Assembly (NCBI GenBank): GCA_034926785.1
Contig: JAYFQU010000057.1
Coordinates: forward strand, 1-17,209
Direction: 5' to 3'
Length of the DNA stretch: 17,209 nt
Origin: UBA7703 sp034926785
GTDB taxonomy: Bacteria > Bacillota > Clostridia > Christensenellales > CAG-138
Under the pieces are notes generated by a model. That model had not been told where the DNA came from. It ran no database searches and saw only the letters and a list, made by a program, of their open reading frames with translations. The translations under genes were made by a program, and so were the position numbers. Shown piece by piece: positions 1-6,776 of the stretch. The stretch's first letter is position 1. Every line of letters begins with the position of its first letter.

Positions 1-138
1 GGGATTTCGAAAATCCCCCATGTTCCTTCAAATTTGGCGATTCATTCGCCGAATTTGTGAAAAAATGGCGCGATTCGCGTCATTTTAACCCAAAGTAAAA
101 CCCATCGGCAGAGTCCGCAGGACTTTGTCGATGGGCTG
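1..138 (+). repeat. Type 1 hairpin repeat, copy A (cut by window start)
   Basis: Positions 1-130 are identical to 17080-17209, and the reverse complement lies at 2011-2181. The unit is a chain of four hairpins: an A/G-C stem at the window edge; 30-40 with 46-56 (11 bp); 62-72 with 76-86 (11 bp); and 101-116 with 120-135 (16 bp, loop GCA). Non-Watson-Crick positions are t35/g51, g68/t80, g108/t128 and g111/t125, all G-U if this strand is transcribed. The right end, read on the minus strand, is CAGCCCATCGACAAAG and directly abuts the hairpin at 139-160. The left end lies outside the window. No protein is encoded. Whether it acts as DNA or RNA is unknown. Confidence 0.85.
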
Positions 139-166
139 AGCTGTGTCTGTTAACACAGCTTTTTTT
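139..166. terminator. Terminator-like hairpin downstream of the DUF4180 gene
   Basis: AGCTGTGT (139-146) pairs with ACACAGCT (153-160) around a 6-nt loop. The T-run at 161-166 makes it a good intrinsic terminator on the plus strand. Read on the minus strand, it lies immediately after the stop of the DUF4180 gene but lacks a following T-run, because the type 1 repeat begins right there. This resembles the trxA locus, where the gene-proximal hairpin also lacks its T-run. Confidence 0.6.
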
Positions 167-168
167 GA

Positions 169-534
169 TTATGCGCGCGAAAGCTTCTCGATCGCCTCCG
201 CCTCGCTCCCGGCAAAGAACACATGCGTTCCGTGATTGCTCTCATAGATAAAGTCCCGGAGGGGTTTGCTCGTATAGCCGGAAAAGTCCCCGATAATGGC
301 GAGTTTCATCTGATAATTTACAAATTTCTGCAGAATATCGCCCGCCAGACCGCTGCTGAGGATGAAAAAACGTTCATCCAGCGCGGATTTGGGCAGGATG
401 ATCCGATCCGCATCCGTCTCATAGCGAATGGCCGCCAGTACATCCAGTGCGCTCTGCACATCGTATATCAATATCCCTTCACGTTCGACAATCGCGATTT
501 TCCTGCCGTTCTGTATGACGGTTTTACTCTTCAT
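169..534 (-). CDS. DUF4180 family protein
   Basis: The 121-residue soluble protein matches my memory of the DUF4180 family. It has an N-terminal beta-strand stretch (KIAIVEREGILI), a central helix-rich part, and the conserved C-terminal block IIGDFSGYTSKPLRDFIYES near residues 80-99, followed by a short FFAG strand. I know of no established biochemical function. The ATG at 534 lies 11 bases inside the upstream rluA-like gene and is preceded by GGGAGA, so the two are translationally coupled and almost certainly cotranscribed. No signal peptide or membrane segment is visible. The 3' end runs into a terminator hairpin and then the type 1 repeat. Family assignment is from pattern recognition only; the role is unknown. 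Confidence 0.8.
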   Translation of the reverse strand: MKSKTVIQNGRKIAIVEREGILIYDVQSALDVLAAIRYETDADRIILPKSALDERFFILSSGLAGDILQKFVNYQMKLAIIGDFSGYTSKPLRDFIYESNHGTHVFFAGSEAEAIEKLSRA

Positions 535-1438
535 TCGTCTCCCTCTCTGCTGTTTTGGGCAGGTCGATCAGCCGCCGCATATCCTCCGGCAAACCGGAGA
601 TGAGATGGATTTTCTCTCCTGTGATGGGGTGCGTCAGCGTCAGCTCGCTGGAGTGCAGCGCGGGTCGGGCAATCCGTGCGCGATCCTCCGCGCCATAGAG
701 CCAATCCCCCGCAAGCGGATAGCCCAACGCCGCCATATGCAGCCGCAGTTGGTGCGTCCGCCCGGTCTGCGGCACAAGCCGGAGCAACGTAAAGCAATCG
801 TTCTGCGCGAGGGTTTCATATTCCGTCCGCGCGGGCTGGCCGTCGTCTCTGACCGCGCGCTGATAGGTGGAGCCCTCCGCCATGCCGATGGGGAGGGCGA
901 TGCTGCCGCGGGGCGGTTCGACGCGCCCTACCGCAACGGCGAGGTAGGTCCTCCGATATCCCTCCGTGTGCATCTGCCGCCGGAGCCGCTCGTGCAGATA
1001 TCCGCTCTTGGCAAAGGCGATGAGCCCCGATGTGCCGCGATCCAGCCGGCTCACGGGGTGCGGGCTGATGCGCCCGCCGAGATGGTGGCACACCGCGTTT
1101 TCGAGCGTAAGCTCCCCCGGGTCACGCGTGGACTGATGCACGGCGATTCCCGCGGGTTTGTCGAGGATAAGCAGATCCTCGTCCTCATATCGAATGTCGA
1201 GCGGATACGCCATCGGCACAATATGGCCGTCCGGCTGGTCGCCGATCTGGACAGCGAGCTCGTCCCCCGCCCGCACTCGCGCGGTGACATAACAGCGCGC
1301 GCCGTTGAGCAGAATACCCTGCTCCCGGCGCTTCAGGCGCGAAATGTGCGCGTCCGAACAGGCGAACTCCCGGCGCAGCAGGCTCAGCACCGTGCGATTG
1401 TCGTCCGCTTCGGCAATGGTCTTCGTCAGCATTCGCAT
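524..1438 (-). CDS. RluA-family 23S rRNA/tRNA pseudouridine synthase
   Basis: This 304-residue enzyme would isomerise uridine to pseudouridine in rRNA or tRNA. An N-terminal S4-like RNA-binding region (about residues 13-70, ending at the RVRAGDEL block) precedes the catalytic domain. The hallmark HPVSRLDRGTSG motif carries the catalytic Asp of the RLDRGTSG core, and the later PQTGRTHQLRLH block is also typical of RluA/RluC/RluD enzymes. Length is normal for RluD-like proteins. The exact target uridine cannot be told from the sequence. The start at 1438 follows a strong AAAGGAGG tract; an ATG two codons later is equally possible. It overlaps the downstream DUF4180 gene by 11 bases. A candidate promoter lies at 1486-1514. 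Confidence 0.93.
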   Translation of the reverse strand: MRMLTKTIAEADDNRTVLSLLRREFACSDAHISRLKRREQGILLNGARCYVTARVRAGDELAVQIGDQPDGHIVPMAYPLDIRYEDEDLLILDKPAGIAVHQSTRDPGELTLENAVCHHLGGRISPHPVSRLDRGTSGLIAFAKSGYLHERLRRQMHTEGYRRTYLAVAVGRVEPPRGSIALPIGMAEGSTYQRAVRDDGQPARTEYETLAQNDCFTLLRLVPQTGRTHQLRLHMAALGYPLAGDWLYGAEDRARIARPALHSSELTLTHPITGEKIHLISGLPEDMRRLIDLPKTAERETNEE

Positions 1439-1485
1439 ATCGCTCCCCCCCTCCTTTGCCGCGCAATGTTACCCTTGTGTGATCC

Positions 1486-1514
1486 ACTCTACCGCGCAGC
1501 GCAGAAAAACGCAA
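1486..1514 (-). promoter_or_regulatory. Candidate sigma-A promoter for the rluA-like gene
   Basis: On the minus strand, TTGCGT (1514-1509), a 17-base spacer and TAGAGT (1491-1486) sit about 50 bases upstream of the start codon. Both boxes are partial matches to consensus, so this is a moderate-confidence inference. Confidence 0.4.
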
Positions 1515-1564
1515 CGCGCCCCAAATTGAATTGTTGCATTTCTGGAACATTTTGCCGCAAGGCT

Positions 1565-1593
1565 TTTCAAGATTGAATTGCATCCTTTATAAT
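1565..1593 (+). promoter_or_regulatory. Candidate sigma-A promoter for trxA
   Basis: A perfect TATAAT -10 box at 1588-1593 has a weak TTTCAA -35 box 17 bases upstream. It is 55 bases before the trxA start and is the only good -10 box in the interval. Confidence 0.55.
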
Positions 1594-1647
1594 GAGGATA
1601 GCAATCGTGATTTCCCATTCCTCAGACGACTAAAAGGAGTGACCCAA

Positions 1648-1959
1648 ATGGCCATTGTAGAGATTAATAACGCGAATTTCACGAGCGAAGTACTCGAAAG
1701 CGACAGAAAAGTCCTCGTCGATTTCTGGGCGCCGTGGTGCGGGCCTTGCCGCATGGTGTCCCCCATCGTGGATGAAATCGCGAACGAGAGCGACGCGGTA
1801 AAGGTCTGCAAGATCAACATCGACGAACAACCCCAGCTCGCCAGCCAATACGGCGTGATGAGCATCCCTACACTGATGGTGTTTGAAAACGGCGACGTCG
1901 TGGATAAGGCCGTCGGCGCGCGCAACAAGGCGTTTATCCTCCAGATGCTGGAGGGTTAG
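1648..1959 (+). CDS. trxA: Thioredoxin
   Basis: This 103-residue single-domain thioredoxin is a cytosolic dithiol-disulfide oxidoreductase, normally reduced by thioredoxin reductase. The active site WCGPC is at residues 30-34 (Cys31, Cys34), preceded by VDFWAP. The cis-proline is Pro74 in SIPTLMVF, and the buried Asp of the family is Asp25. Length is standard for TrxA. I chose the ATG at 1648 because AAAAGGAGT lies just upstream and the protein then begins as thioredoxins do; the open frame extends back to 1531, but those codons encode nothing thioredoxin-like and overlap the promoter. No thioredoxin reductase gene is in the window. The gene is monocistronic, with its own promoter and a terminator that is interrupted by a repeat. 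Confidence 0.96.
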   Translation: MAIVEINNANFTSEVLESDRKVLVDFWAPWCGPCRMVSPIVDEIANESDAVKVCKINIDEQPQLASQYGVMSIPTLMVFENGDVVDKAVGARNKAFILQMLEG

Positions 1960-1979
1960 GAACGAACCAATCGTACAAA

Positions 1980-2010
1980 AGCTCCTCGTGCCCGGAAAGC
2001 ACGGGGAGCT
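1980..2010 (+). terminator. trxA terminator hairpin, gene-proximal copy without T-run
   Basis: The arm AGCTCCTCGTGC pairs with GCACGGGGAGCT. A near-identical hairpin recurs at 2182-2211 after the type 1 repeat. This copy is followed directly by the repeat end CAGCCCATCG rather than by a T-run, so it should terminate poorly on its own. Confidence 0.7.
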
Positions 2011-2181
2011 CAGCCCATCGACAAAGCCCTGCGGACTCTGCCGATGGGTTTTACTTTGGGTTAAAATGACGCGAATCGCGCCATTTTTTCACAAATTCGG
2101 CGAATGAATCGCCAAATTTGAAGGAACATGGGGGGATTTTCGAAATCCCCCAAACCCCCTACTGGGTTTGTTGATTCTCTG
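2011..2181 (-). repeat. Type 1 hairpin repeat, copy B (complete, inverted)
   Basis: This is the only copy with both ends visible. Its reverse complement matches 1-138 and 17048-17209 with very few changes: one extra C after the first hairpin, A for G near the left end, and G for A in the last hairpin, which turns an A-U pair into a G-U pair. The ends are CAGCCCATCGACAAAG at 2011 and, read from the other side, CAGAGAATCAACAAAC, an imperfect inverted repeat (11 of 16). Both ends abut a copy of the trxA terminator hairpin. It encodes no plausible protein. It fills most of the 312-base gap between trxA and mgtC. Confidence 0.88.
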
Positions 2182-2219
2182 AGCTCCTCGTGCCAGAAAG
2201 CACGGGGAGCTTGTTTTTT
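2182..2219 (+). terminator. trxA terminator, distal copy with T-run
   Basis: The same stem as at 1980-2010 (AGCTCCTCGTGC with GCACGGGGAGCT) has a loop differing by one substitution and one deletion. It is followed by TTGTTTTTT, so this copy is a functional-looking intrinsic terminator. It probably represents the original end of the trxA transcript. Confidence 0.8.
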
Positions 2220-2271
2220 GCGAGTAGAAACTTTTGCGGGCACTCCCCTTTGGCATCACTGCAAACGATTT

Positions 2272-2964
2272 TTATTCGTATACCGACTCCACCGACATCA
2301 CGCCGTCGATTCTGGAGAGCCCCTCCATCAGCGCGGCGAGGTTATCCCGCTCCGGCAGGGTCAAATGCGCATAGACATGTCGCTTGAGGTTGCTGGTGTC
2401 AATCGCAAAGCTGAACTCGTCGATGATGCAGCCCATACGCTCCAGATCCTCCTGCAGTTTCACGATGCTCTGCCCCTCCATGGAAAGCACGATCTGCAGC
2501 ACAAGACGGTTTGCCTTTTTGCGGCGGTTATGCGCCATGGTGCGCAGCACGCGCAGCACGATGAGAATCAGCACCGTCGTCGCAACCGCAAGCGTGGCGT
2601 TTCCGCAGCCCGCCGCAATGCCGACGCAGGAGACGCACCAGAGGCTGCTTGCGGTGGTCAGCCCGCGCACAGAGATCCCCTCCTTGATGATGGTGCCCGC
2701 GCAAAGAAAGCCGATTCCACTGACCACCTGCGCGCCGATGCGCGCGGGATCGATGTTTGAATTGGGATATTGCGAGGCGAGGAACTCGCCGCTGCACATG
2801 ACCAGCGCCGCGCCGATGGCGACCAAAATATGCGTGCGCATGCCCGCATTTCGCTGAACATGCTCACGCTCATAGCCGATCGCCCCGGCCAGCACCGCCG
2901 CGAGCACCACGCGCCCCAGCATAGAGAGAGATTGCAGCCAGTTAAATGAAAAACCGAGATTCAT
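2272..2964 (-). CDS. MgtC/SapB family membrane protein
   Basis: This 230-residue protein has an MgtC-type N-terminal membrane domain: about four or five hydrophobic helices up to residue 150, with the family blocks GAIGYEREHVQRNAGMRTH and GIGFLCAGTIIKEG. A soluble ACT-like C-terminal domain of about 75 residues follows. Relatives are linked to magnesium-limited growth and, in pathogens, to ATP synthase modulation; the role here is not evident. I chose the ATG at 2964 because it follows AGAGGA and begins a typical amphipathic lead. The open frame runs 72 codons further upstream, but those residues look random and overlap the promoter. No magnesium riboswitch was recognised in the leader. It converges on trxA. 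Confidence 0.9.
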   Translation of the reverse strand: MNLGFSFNWLQSLSMLGRVVLAAVLAGAIGYEREHVQRNAGMRTHILVAIGAALVMCSGEFLASQYPNSNIDPARIGAQVVSGIGFLCAGTIIKEGISVRGLTTASSLWCVSCVGIAAGCGNATLAVATTVLILIVLRVLRTMAHNRRKKANRLVLQIVLSMEGQSIVKLQEDLERMGCIIDEFSFAIDTSNLKRHVYAHLTLPERDNLAALMEGLSRIDGVMSVESVYE

Positions 2965-3060
2965 GATGGTTCCTCTTCTTTCATCGGACGTCCCTCCGGG
3001 AAAGACGTCGGTTCCGGGGCGGTAACGTAAGACATCGGTCAACCCTGCTTGTATTTGTAT

Positions 3061-3088
3061 ATTATACACGCCACGCCGAATCCGGCAA
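3061..3088 (-). promoter_or_regulatory. Candidate sigma-A promoter for the mgtC-like gene
   Basis: On the minus strand, TTGCCG (3088-3083), a 16-base spacer and a perfect TATAAT (3066-3061) lie about 97 bases upstream of the chosen mgtC start. The position supports the start at 2964 over the longer reading frame. Confidence 0.6.
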
Positions 3089-3107
3089 GGACTACCGCCA
3101 TGCAGGC

Positions 3108-3134
3108 AAAAAAAAGAGCGCCGCCCCGGCGCCC
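3108..3134 (-). terminator. Intrinsic terminator of the SDR gene
   Basis: On the minus strand, GGGCGCC and GGCGCTC form a 7-bp stem (one G-U) around GGGGC at 3134-3116, followed by eight T at 3115-3108. It starts about 55 bases after the SDR stop codon and separates that gene from mgtC. Confidence 0.85.
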
Positions 3135-3187
3135 CCGATGTGTGCAAAGCGGATCGATACCGCCAAATCCGCGCGTCCAACTAAGCC

Positions 3188-4033
3188 CTATTTTTCCGGC
3201 ATTGCCCTGTCGGCCCGGACGTGCGGCGATAGAACCGTATCGATTAACCGGTAAAACAGCCGAGGCGCCAGGCGCGGGCTCACGCGGCAAAACAGATCCA
3301 TCACAAGCGCATCGACGCCAAGCACCAGCCGGGTGTGATTTCTTTCCATTCCGATAATGATTTTTTTCGCTGCTTTTTGCGGCGTGAGCAGCAGAAACGC
3401 CAGCCGATTGCGCAAATTATGGATCGAAGACGCGATCGCCACGCCGGAATTTTGCATGATATCCGTATTGATCCCACCCGGAAAAACAGCCATCACCCGG
3501 ACGCCGGATTTCCGCAGCTCGTATCGCAGCCCCTCCGTCAGTAAGTGAACCGCCGCCTTTGAGGCGCCGTAGACCGTCTCTCCCGGCATCGGAGACAGCG
3601 CTCCTGCGCTCGAGAGATTCACAAGATACGCGCCCGGCTGCATCCGGAGGTAGGGCAGGAACGCCTTCGTCATATTCAGCGCGCCATGATAGTTCACGCG
3701 CATCACCCGCTCGGCTGTTTCAAAGTCGATCTCCTCCACATGCAAAAACGGGTGGATCCTGCCCGCGTTATTGACCAGCACATCCACCGCACCAAATTGT
3801 GCCAGGATTTTTTCCGGCAGCCCCTCGACCGCCGCCCGATCCGTAATATCCGCTACAAAACCGCCGATGCGGTCTTCGCGGGCGGCAGCCAGACGCAGCG
3901 TCTCATCCAGCGCGGCCGGATTGACATCCACGCAGGCGACCTTTGCGCCGCGCGCCAGCAGCTGTAACGCAAGCTCCCGCCCAACGCCGTTCCCCGCGCC
4001 CGTCACAACGGCGACTTTATCGTTCAAATGCAT
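3188..4033 (-). CDS. Short-chain dehydrogenase/reductase (SDR)
   Basis: This 281-residue classical SDR has a Rossmann nucleotide-binding motif TGAGNGVG at residues 11-18. Asp36 at the end of the second strand suggests preference for NAD(H). NNAG is at 88-91 and Asn114 is present. The catalytic Ser is at 141/142, with YGASK placing Tyr155 and Lys159. PGGINTD follows. The last 60 residues are hydrophobic and basic, which may mean membrane association. The substrate is unknown. The ATG at 4033 follows GGAGATC poorly spaced at AGGAG, and the frame has no better start. It is divergent from a TetR-family gene, so it is a likely target of that regulator. It has its own promoter and terminator. Confidence 0.92.
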   Translation of the reverse strand: MHLNDKVAVVTGAGNGVGRELALQLLARGAKVACVDVNPAALDETLRLAAAREDRIGGFVADITDRAAVEGLPEKILAQFGAVDVLVNNAGRIHPFLHVEEIDFETAERVMRVNYHGALNMTKAFLPYLRMQPGAYLVNLSSAGALSPMPGETVYGASKAAVHLLTEGLRYELRKSGVRVMAVFPGGINTDIMQNSGVAIASSIHNLRNRLAFLLLTPQKAAKKIIIGMERNHTRLVLGVDALVMDLFCRVSPRLAPRLFYRLIDTVLSPHVRADRAMPEK

Positions 4034-4072
4034 AGGAGATCTCCACTCGGATTGATTTTTTCATATAACGTC

Positions 4073-4100
4073 ATTATAATACAACCTGTGTGTATCACAA
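4073..4100 (-). promoter_or_regulatory. SDR promoter with a possible operator
   Basis: On the minus strand, TTGTGA (4100-4095), a 16-base spacer and TATAAT (4078-4073) form a promoter for the SDR gene. The imperfect palindrome TGTGTATCACA at 4089-4099 overlaps the -35 box and spacer and is the best operator candidate for the adjacent TetR-type protein. The operator call is speculative. Confidence 0.5.
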
Positions 4101-4190
4101 CCAATTGTTGGGTTTAGAGTGATGTGAAACGGACAAAATCGCTCTGTCTGTAGGCTTTGAATCAAAGAATTGAAATTTGGTGGGAACGGA

Positions 4191-4739
4191 ATGAAGGAAA
4201 ATCAACGCGTTCGGCTGACGAAGCACTTGCTGCGGGAAAGTCTGATCGCATTATTGGCGGAAAAGAGCATCCACTCGATATCGGTACGCGAGATCTGCGA
4301 TCGGGCGCAGATCAACCGCACCACATTCTACCAGCATTATGGCAGCCCCTACGACCTGCTCAGCGACATTGAGGATACCGTTCTGACCCAAATCGAGGCC
4401 TGTCTGAGCGGCAACGATGCGCGGGTGATGGACGATGTGAGGCAGTTGACGCAGATTATAAACTATATGGACGAGAACCTCGCGCTATGCAGGCTCCTGA
4501 TCAACAACACCATCGATTCCCGATTCGCGGAGCGCCTGCTGAAACTGCCGAATATTCAGCGGTTGCTTGGAGAACAGCTCGTCGGCGGATATCGGAACGA
4601 CGAGATTGATTATATGTATCAGTTCATCGTGACAGGCGGCTTCGCCATCATCAAAACCTGGATCAACCGGGACGAGAGAGAGTCGCCGGGGAAAATCGCG
4701 GTATTGCTGCTGCGCTCCATTGGCAAGATACTGGAGTAG
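4191..4739 (+). CDS. TetR/AcrR-family transcriptional regulator
   Basis: This 182-residue regulator has an N-terminal TetR helix-turn-helix: RLTKHLLRESLIALLAEKS, then ISVREICDRAQINRTTFYQHYGSPYDLL, which is close to the family consensus at residues 8-60. The C-terminal half is all-helical and resembles the TetR_C_8 type seen in many Clostridia. The ligand is unknown. I chose the ATG at 4191 because GGTGGGAACGGA precedes it and the sequence MKENQRVRLTK is typical. An in-frame ATG at 4170 would add seven residues but has no ribosome binding site. It is divergent from the SDR gene and probably represses it and itself. Confidence 0.9.
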   Translation: MKENQRVRLTKHLLRESLIALLAEKSIHSISVREICDRAQINRTTFYQHYGSPYDLLSDIEDTVLTQIEACLSGNDARVMDDVRQLTQIINYMDENLALCRLLINNTIDSRFAERLLKLPNIQRLLGEQLVGGYRNDEIDYMYQFIVTGGFAIIKTWINRDERESPGKIAVLLLRSIGKILE

Positions 4740-4746
4740 CCGACCT

Positions 4747-4779
4747 AAAAAAGCCGGGCGTTCTAAACGAACCCCAGCT
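4747..4779 (-). terminator. Intrinsic terminator of the glnA-nitR transcript
   Basis: On the minus strand, AGCTGGG-GTTC and GAAC-G-CCCGGCT form an 11-bp stem with one bulge around GTTTA, followed by a T-run at 4752-4747. It lies 120 bases past the nitR-like stop and only 8 bases from the tetR stop, so the glnA-nitR message has a long 3' untranslated region. That region contains a perfect 9-bp hairpin at 4850-4870 (TTTGCTGCG with CGCAGCAAA). Confidence 0.75.
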
Positions 4780-4898
4780 TCAAATTCATCGCTGTATTCT
4801 TTTTCGCGGAACCATTTTAGAGGATCACGCGGCCCGGCGCGGCGTTTGTTTTGCTGCGCTCCGCAGCAAACCCCGTCCGTTTCCCGAAGCAACAGGAT

Positions 4899-5492
4899 CT
4901 AGTCGTTATCCAGCGAGCGGATCAGCGTCTGCGCGACGAGGCGGCGGGTCTGCCGTGCGTCCATCGCCAGTTTTTCAATATAACGGTGCGCGGTGGCCTC
5001 GTCCATGCCGCGCCGTTCGATCAGCATCCACTTTGCGCGGTTCACGAGGCGAACCTCGTCCATCTTTTCCTCCAGCGTCGCGGTTCTCTTCTCCATATCC
5101 GCGAGCTTGGTACGCGTGGCGCCCATCATTGCCGCCGCCTGCCGCAGTTGCTGCGCGGTGCAGGGCCGCCCCAGAGTCAAAATCCCCGCGTCCTCCACCT
5201 GTTCGTTGGTCTGGTCATAGCTGTCCCCGGGCACAATCAGCGCAACGCAGCAGTTTCTGCTGTTTGACAGATCGAGCGCGAGCTGTATCCCCGGTTCATC
5301 CGGCAGCGGCGTATTGATAAACACCAGCGAATATGGCGCGTCGAGGATCAGCCGCCGTGCCTCGGCGGCAGAACCGCGCGTGGTCACCGGCGAATAGCGC
5401 GAGGAAGAAAACACCTCCGCAATGGTTTCGCGGGAGCGTTCCGATCCTGAAACGATCAATACGCTATTCTGCTTTGCTTCGGTGTATGACAA
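4899..5492 (-). CDS. nitR: ANTAR-domain antiterminator, NitR-like
   Basis: This 197-residue protein has a receiver-like domain (about residues 10-115), a coiled-coil linker (about 120-145, rich in EKRTATLEEKMDEV) and a C-terminal ANTAR RNA-binding domain (RAKWMLIERRGMDEATAHRYIEKLAMDARQ region). ANTAR proteins bind paired hairpins in nascent RNA and prevent termination. The receiver phosphoacceptor position reads FINTPLPDEPG, with Asn where Asp is expected, so classical phosphorylation is unlikely. It follows glnA in one transcript, as nitR does in solventogenic clostridia. I chose TTG at 5492 because GGGAGGG lies 6 bases upstream. A longer frame starts at another TTG at 5519 without a ribosome binding site. 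The gene symbol is by analogy. Confidence 0.88.
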   Translation of the reverse strand: MSYTEAKQNSVLIVSGSERSRETIAEVFSSSRYSPVTTRGSAAEARRLILDAPYSLVFINTPLPDEPGIQLALDLSNSRNCCVALIVPGDSYDQTNEQVEDAGILTLGRPCTAQQLRQAAAMMGATRTKLADMEKRTATLEEKMDEVRLVNRAKWMLIERRGMDEATAHRYIEKLAMDARQTRRLVAQTLIRSLDND

Positions 5493-5558
5493 ACGCTGCC
5501 CTCCCTGGAGGTGTCTCAAACCGGCATTCAGCGCCCAGGCGCGAAACGGGATCCGGCG

Positions 5559-6776
5559 TTACTCCGCCGCGCCCGTGAACGCGTCGATCACTCCCTCCGG
5601 CAGGACGGAGCGGACAAACGCGCTGTTTCTGGCGAGCCGGGCTGCCTCCGCGCGCGCGCGCGGCAGCTGGCCGAGTTTCTCCGTGATGGACGCATCCGCC
5701 GTGAACAGATTCACGTTGGTCGGCGGCGGCGCAACCAGCCCGCGTTTAATCCCATCCAGTCCGGCTGCGAGGATAAGCGCAAACGAAAGGTACGGATTCC
5801 CCGCGGGGTCGGGCGAGCGCAGCTCAATTCGCTCATATTCGCCCTTTGCGGCGGGAATGCGGATAAGCTGGGAGCGGTTCTCCGGGGACCACGTGACATA
5901 GCGCGGCGCCTTAAACTCGCCGAGGCGAGCATAGCTCGCGTCGACCGGGTTGAGGAACGCGGTAATCTCGCAGACGTGCTCCAGCAAACCCGCCATAAAC
6001 GCGTTGCGCACCGTCTCGGTATGCGGCTGCGCCAGGGACAGGTTGATGTGCATGCCGTTGCCGCTCTCGTTGGGCAGCGGTTTGGGCGAAAAGTCCGCCC
6101 AGAGTCCGTTTCGCATGGCAACCGAGCGCACCACGGAGGGGAAGGTGATTGCGTTATCCGCGGCGGTCATCGCATCCCCATAGCGAAAATCGATCTCATT
6201 CTGTCCGGGCCCGTCTTCATGATGCGAGCTTTCGGGGCGGATGCCCATCTCGCAGAGGGTCAGGCAGATCTCACGGCGCACGTTTTCGCCCCGGTCCAGC
6301 GGAGCGATATCCATATATTTCGCGTTGTCATAGGGGATCTTCGTCGCGTTTCCGTCCGCATCCAGCCGGAAGAGATAAAACTCAAACTCGGTTCCGAAGT
6401 TAACGGTAATCCCCTCGCCGGCGGCTTTAACAATCGCCTGCTTAAGAATATTCCTCGTATCGAGCGGGAACAGCGATCCATCCGACCGGCGAATATCCGC
6501 GAACAAACGCACAACGCGCCCATGGCTCGGTCGCCAAGGCAGCGCGGTCAGCGTCTCAGGGTTTGGAAACAGCAAGAGGTCTGAATGCGCCTCGTCGCCA
6601 AATCCGCGGATGGCGGAGGCGTCAATTGAGATGCCGTCCGAAAAGGCGCGCGGCAGCTCCTCCGGCATGATGGAGATATTCTTCGGCATGCCAAAGACAT
6701 CGCAAAACGCGAGACGAATAAACTTCACGTCCTCCGCCGCGGCGTAGTCGGCGATTTCCTGTGCGGTATACGTCAT
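5559..6776 (-). CDS. glnA: Glutamine synthetase, type I (short clostridial form)
   Basis: This enzyme makes glutamine from glutamate, ammonia and ATP. The 405 residues comprise an N-terminal beta-grasp domain (VKFIRLAFCDVFG...KNI) and the catalytic domain. Visible active-site blocks are NFGTEFEFYLF, HHEDGPGQNEIDFRYGDA, NESGNGMHINLSL, the ENRSQLIRIPA loop and RIELRSPDPAGNPYLSFAL. It is shorter than the usual 443-470 residues, and I see no tyrosine adenylylation loop. I preferred the ATG at 6776 (MTYTAQEI resembles other GlnA starts, with GAGAGG 12 bases upstream). An ATG at 6788 is possible, but its ribosome site would touch the codon. It is cotranscribed with the ANTAR regulator and divergent from glnN. 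Confidence 0.94.
   Translation of the reverse strand: MTYTAQEIADYAAAEDVKFIRLAFCDVFGMPKNISIMPEELPRAFSDGISIDASAIRGFGDEAHSDLLLFPNPETLTALPWRPSHGRVVRLFADIRRSDGSLFPLDTRNILKQAIVKAAGEGITVNFGTEFEFYLFRLDADGNATKIPYDNAKYMDIAPLDRGENVRREICLTLCEMGIRPESSHHEDGPGQNEIDFRYGDAMTAADNAITFPSVVRSVAMRNGLWADFSPKPLPNESGNGMHINLSLAQPHTETVRNAFMAGLLEHVCEITAFLNPVDASYARLGEFKAPRYVTWSPENRSQLIRIPAAKGEYERIELRSPDPAGNPYLSFALILAAGLDGIKRGLVAPPPTNVNLFTADASITEKLGQLPRARAEAARLARNSAFVRSVLPEGVIDAFTGAAE

Noticed and set aside
1..170. CRISPR array or origin of replication in the repeat regions
   Set aside because: Repeats are dispersed, not regularly spaced, with no unique spacers; no DnaA boxes or rep gene are present.
1531..1647. N-terminal extension of thioredoxin
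   Set aside because: It overlaps the promoter, and a strong ribosome binding site precedes the ATG at 1648.
3039..3290. Small minus-strand frame ending in a hydrophobic stretch that looks like a membrane microprotein
   Set aside because: It overlaps the 3' end of the SDR gene, its terminator and the mgtC promoter; the Phe-rich part is the terminator T-run being translated.
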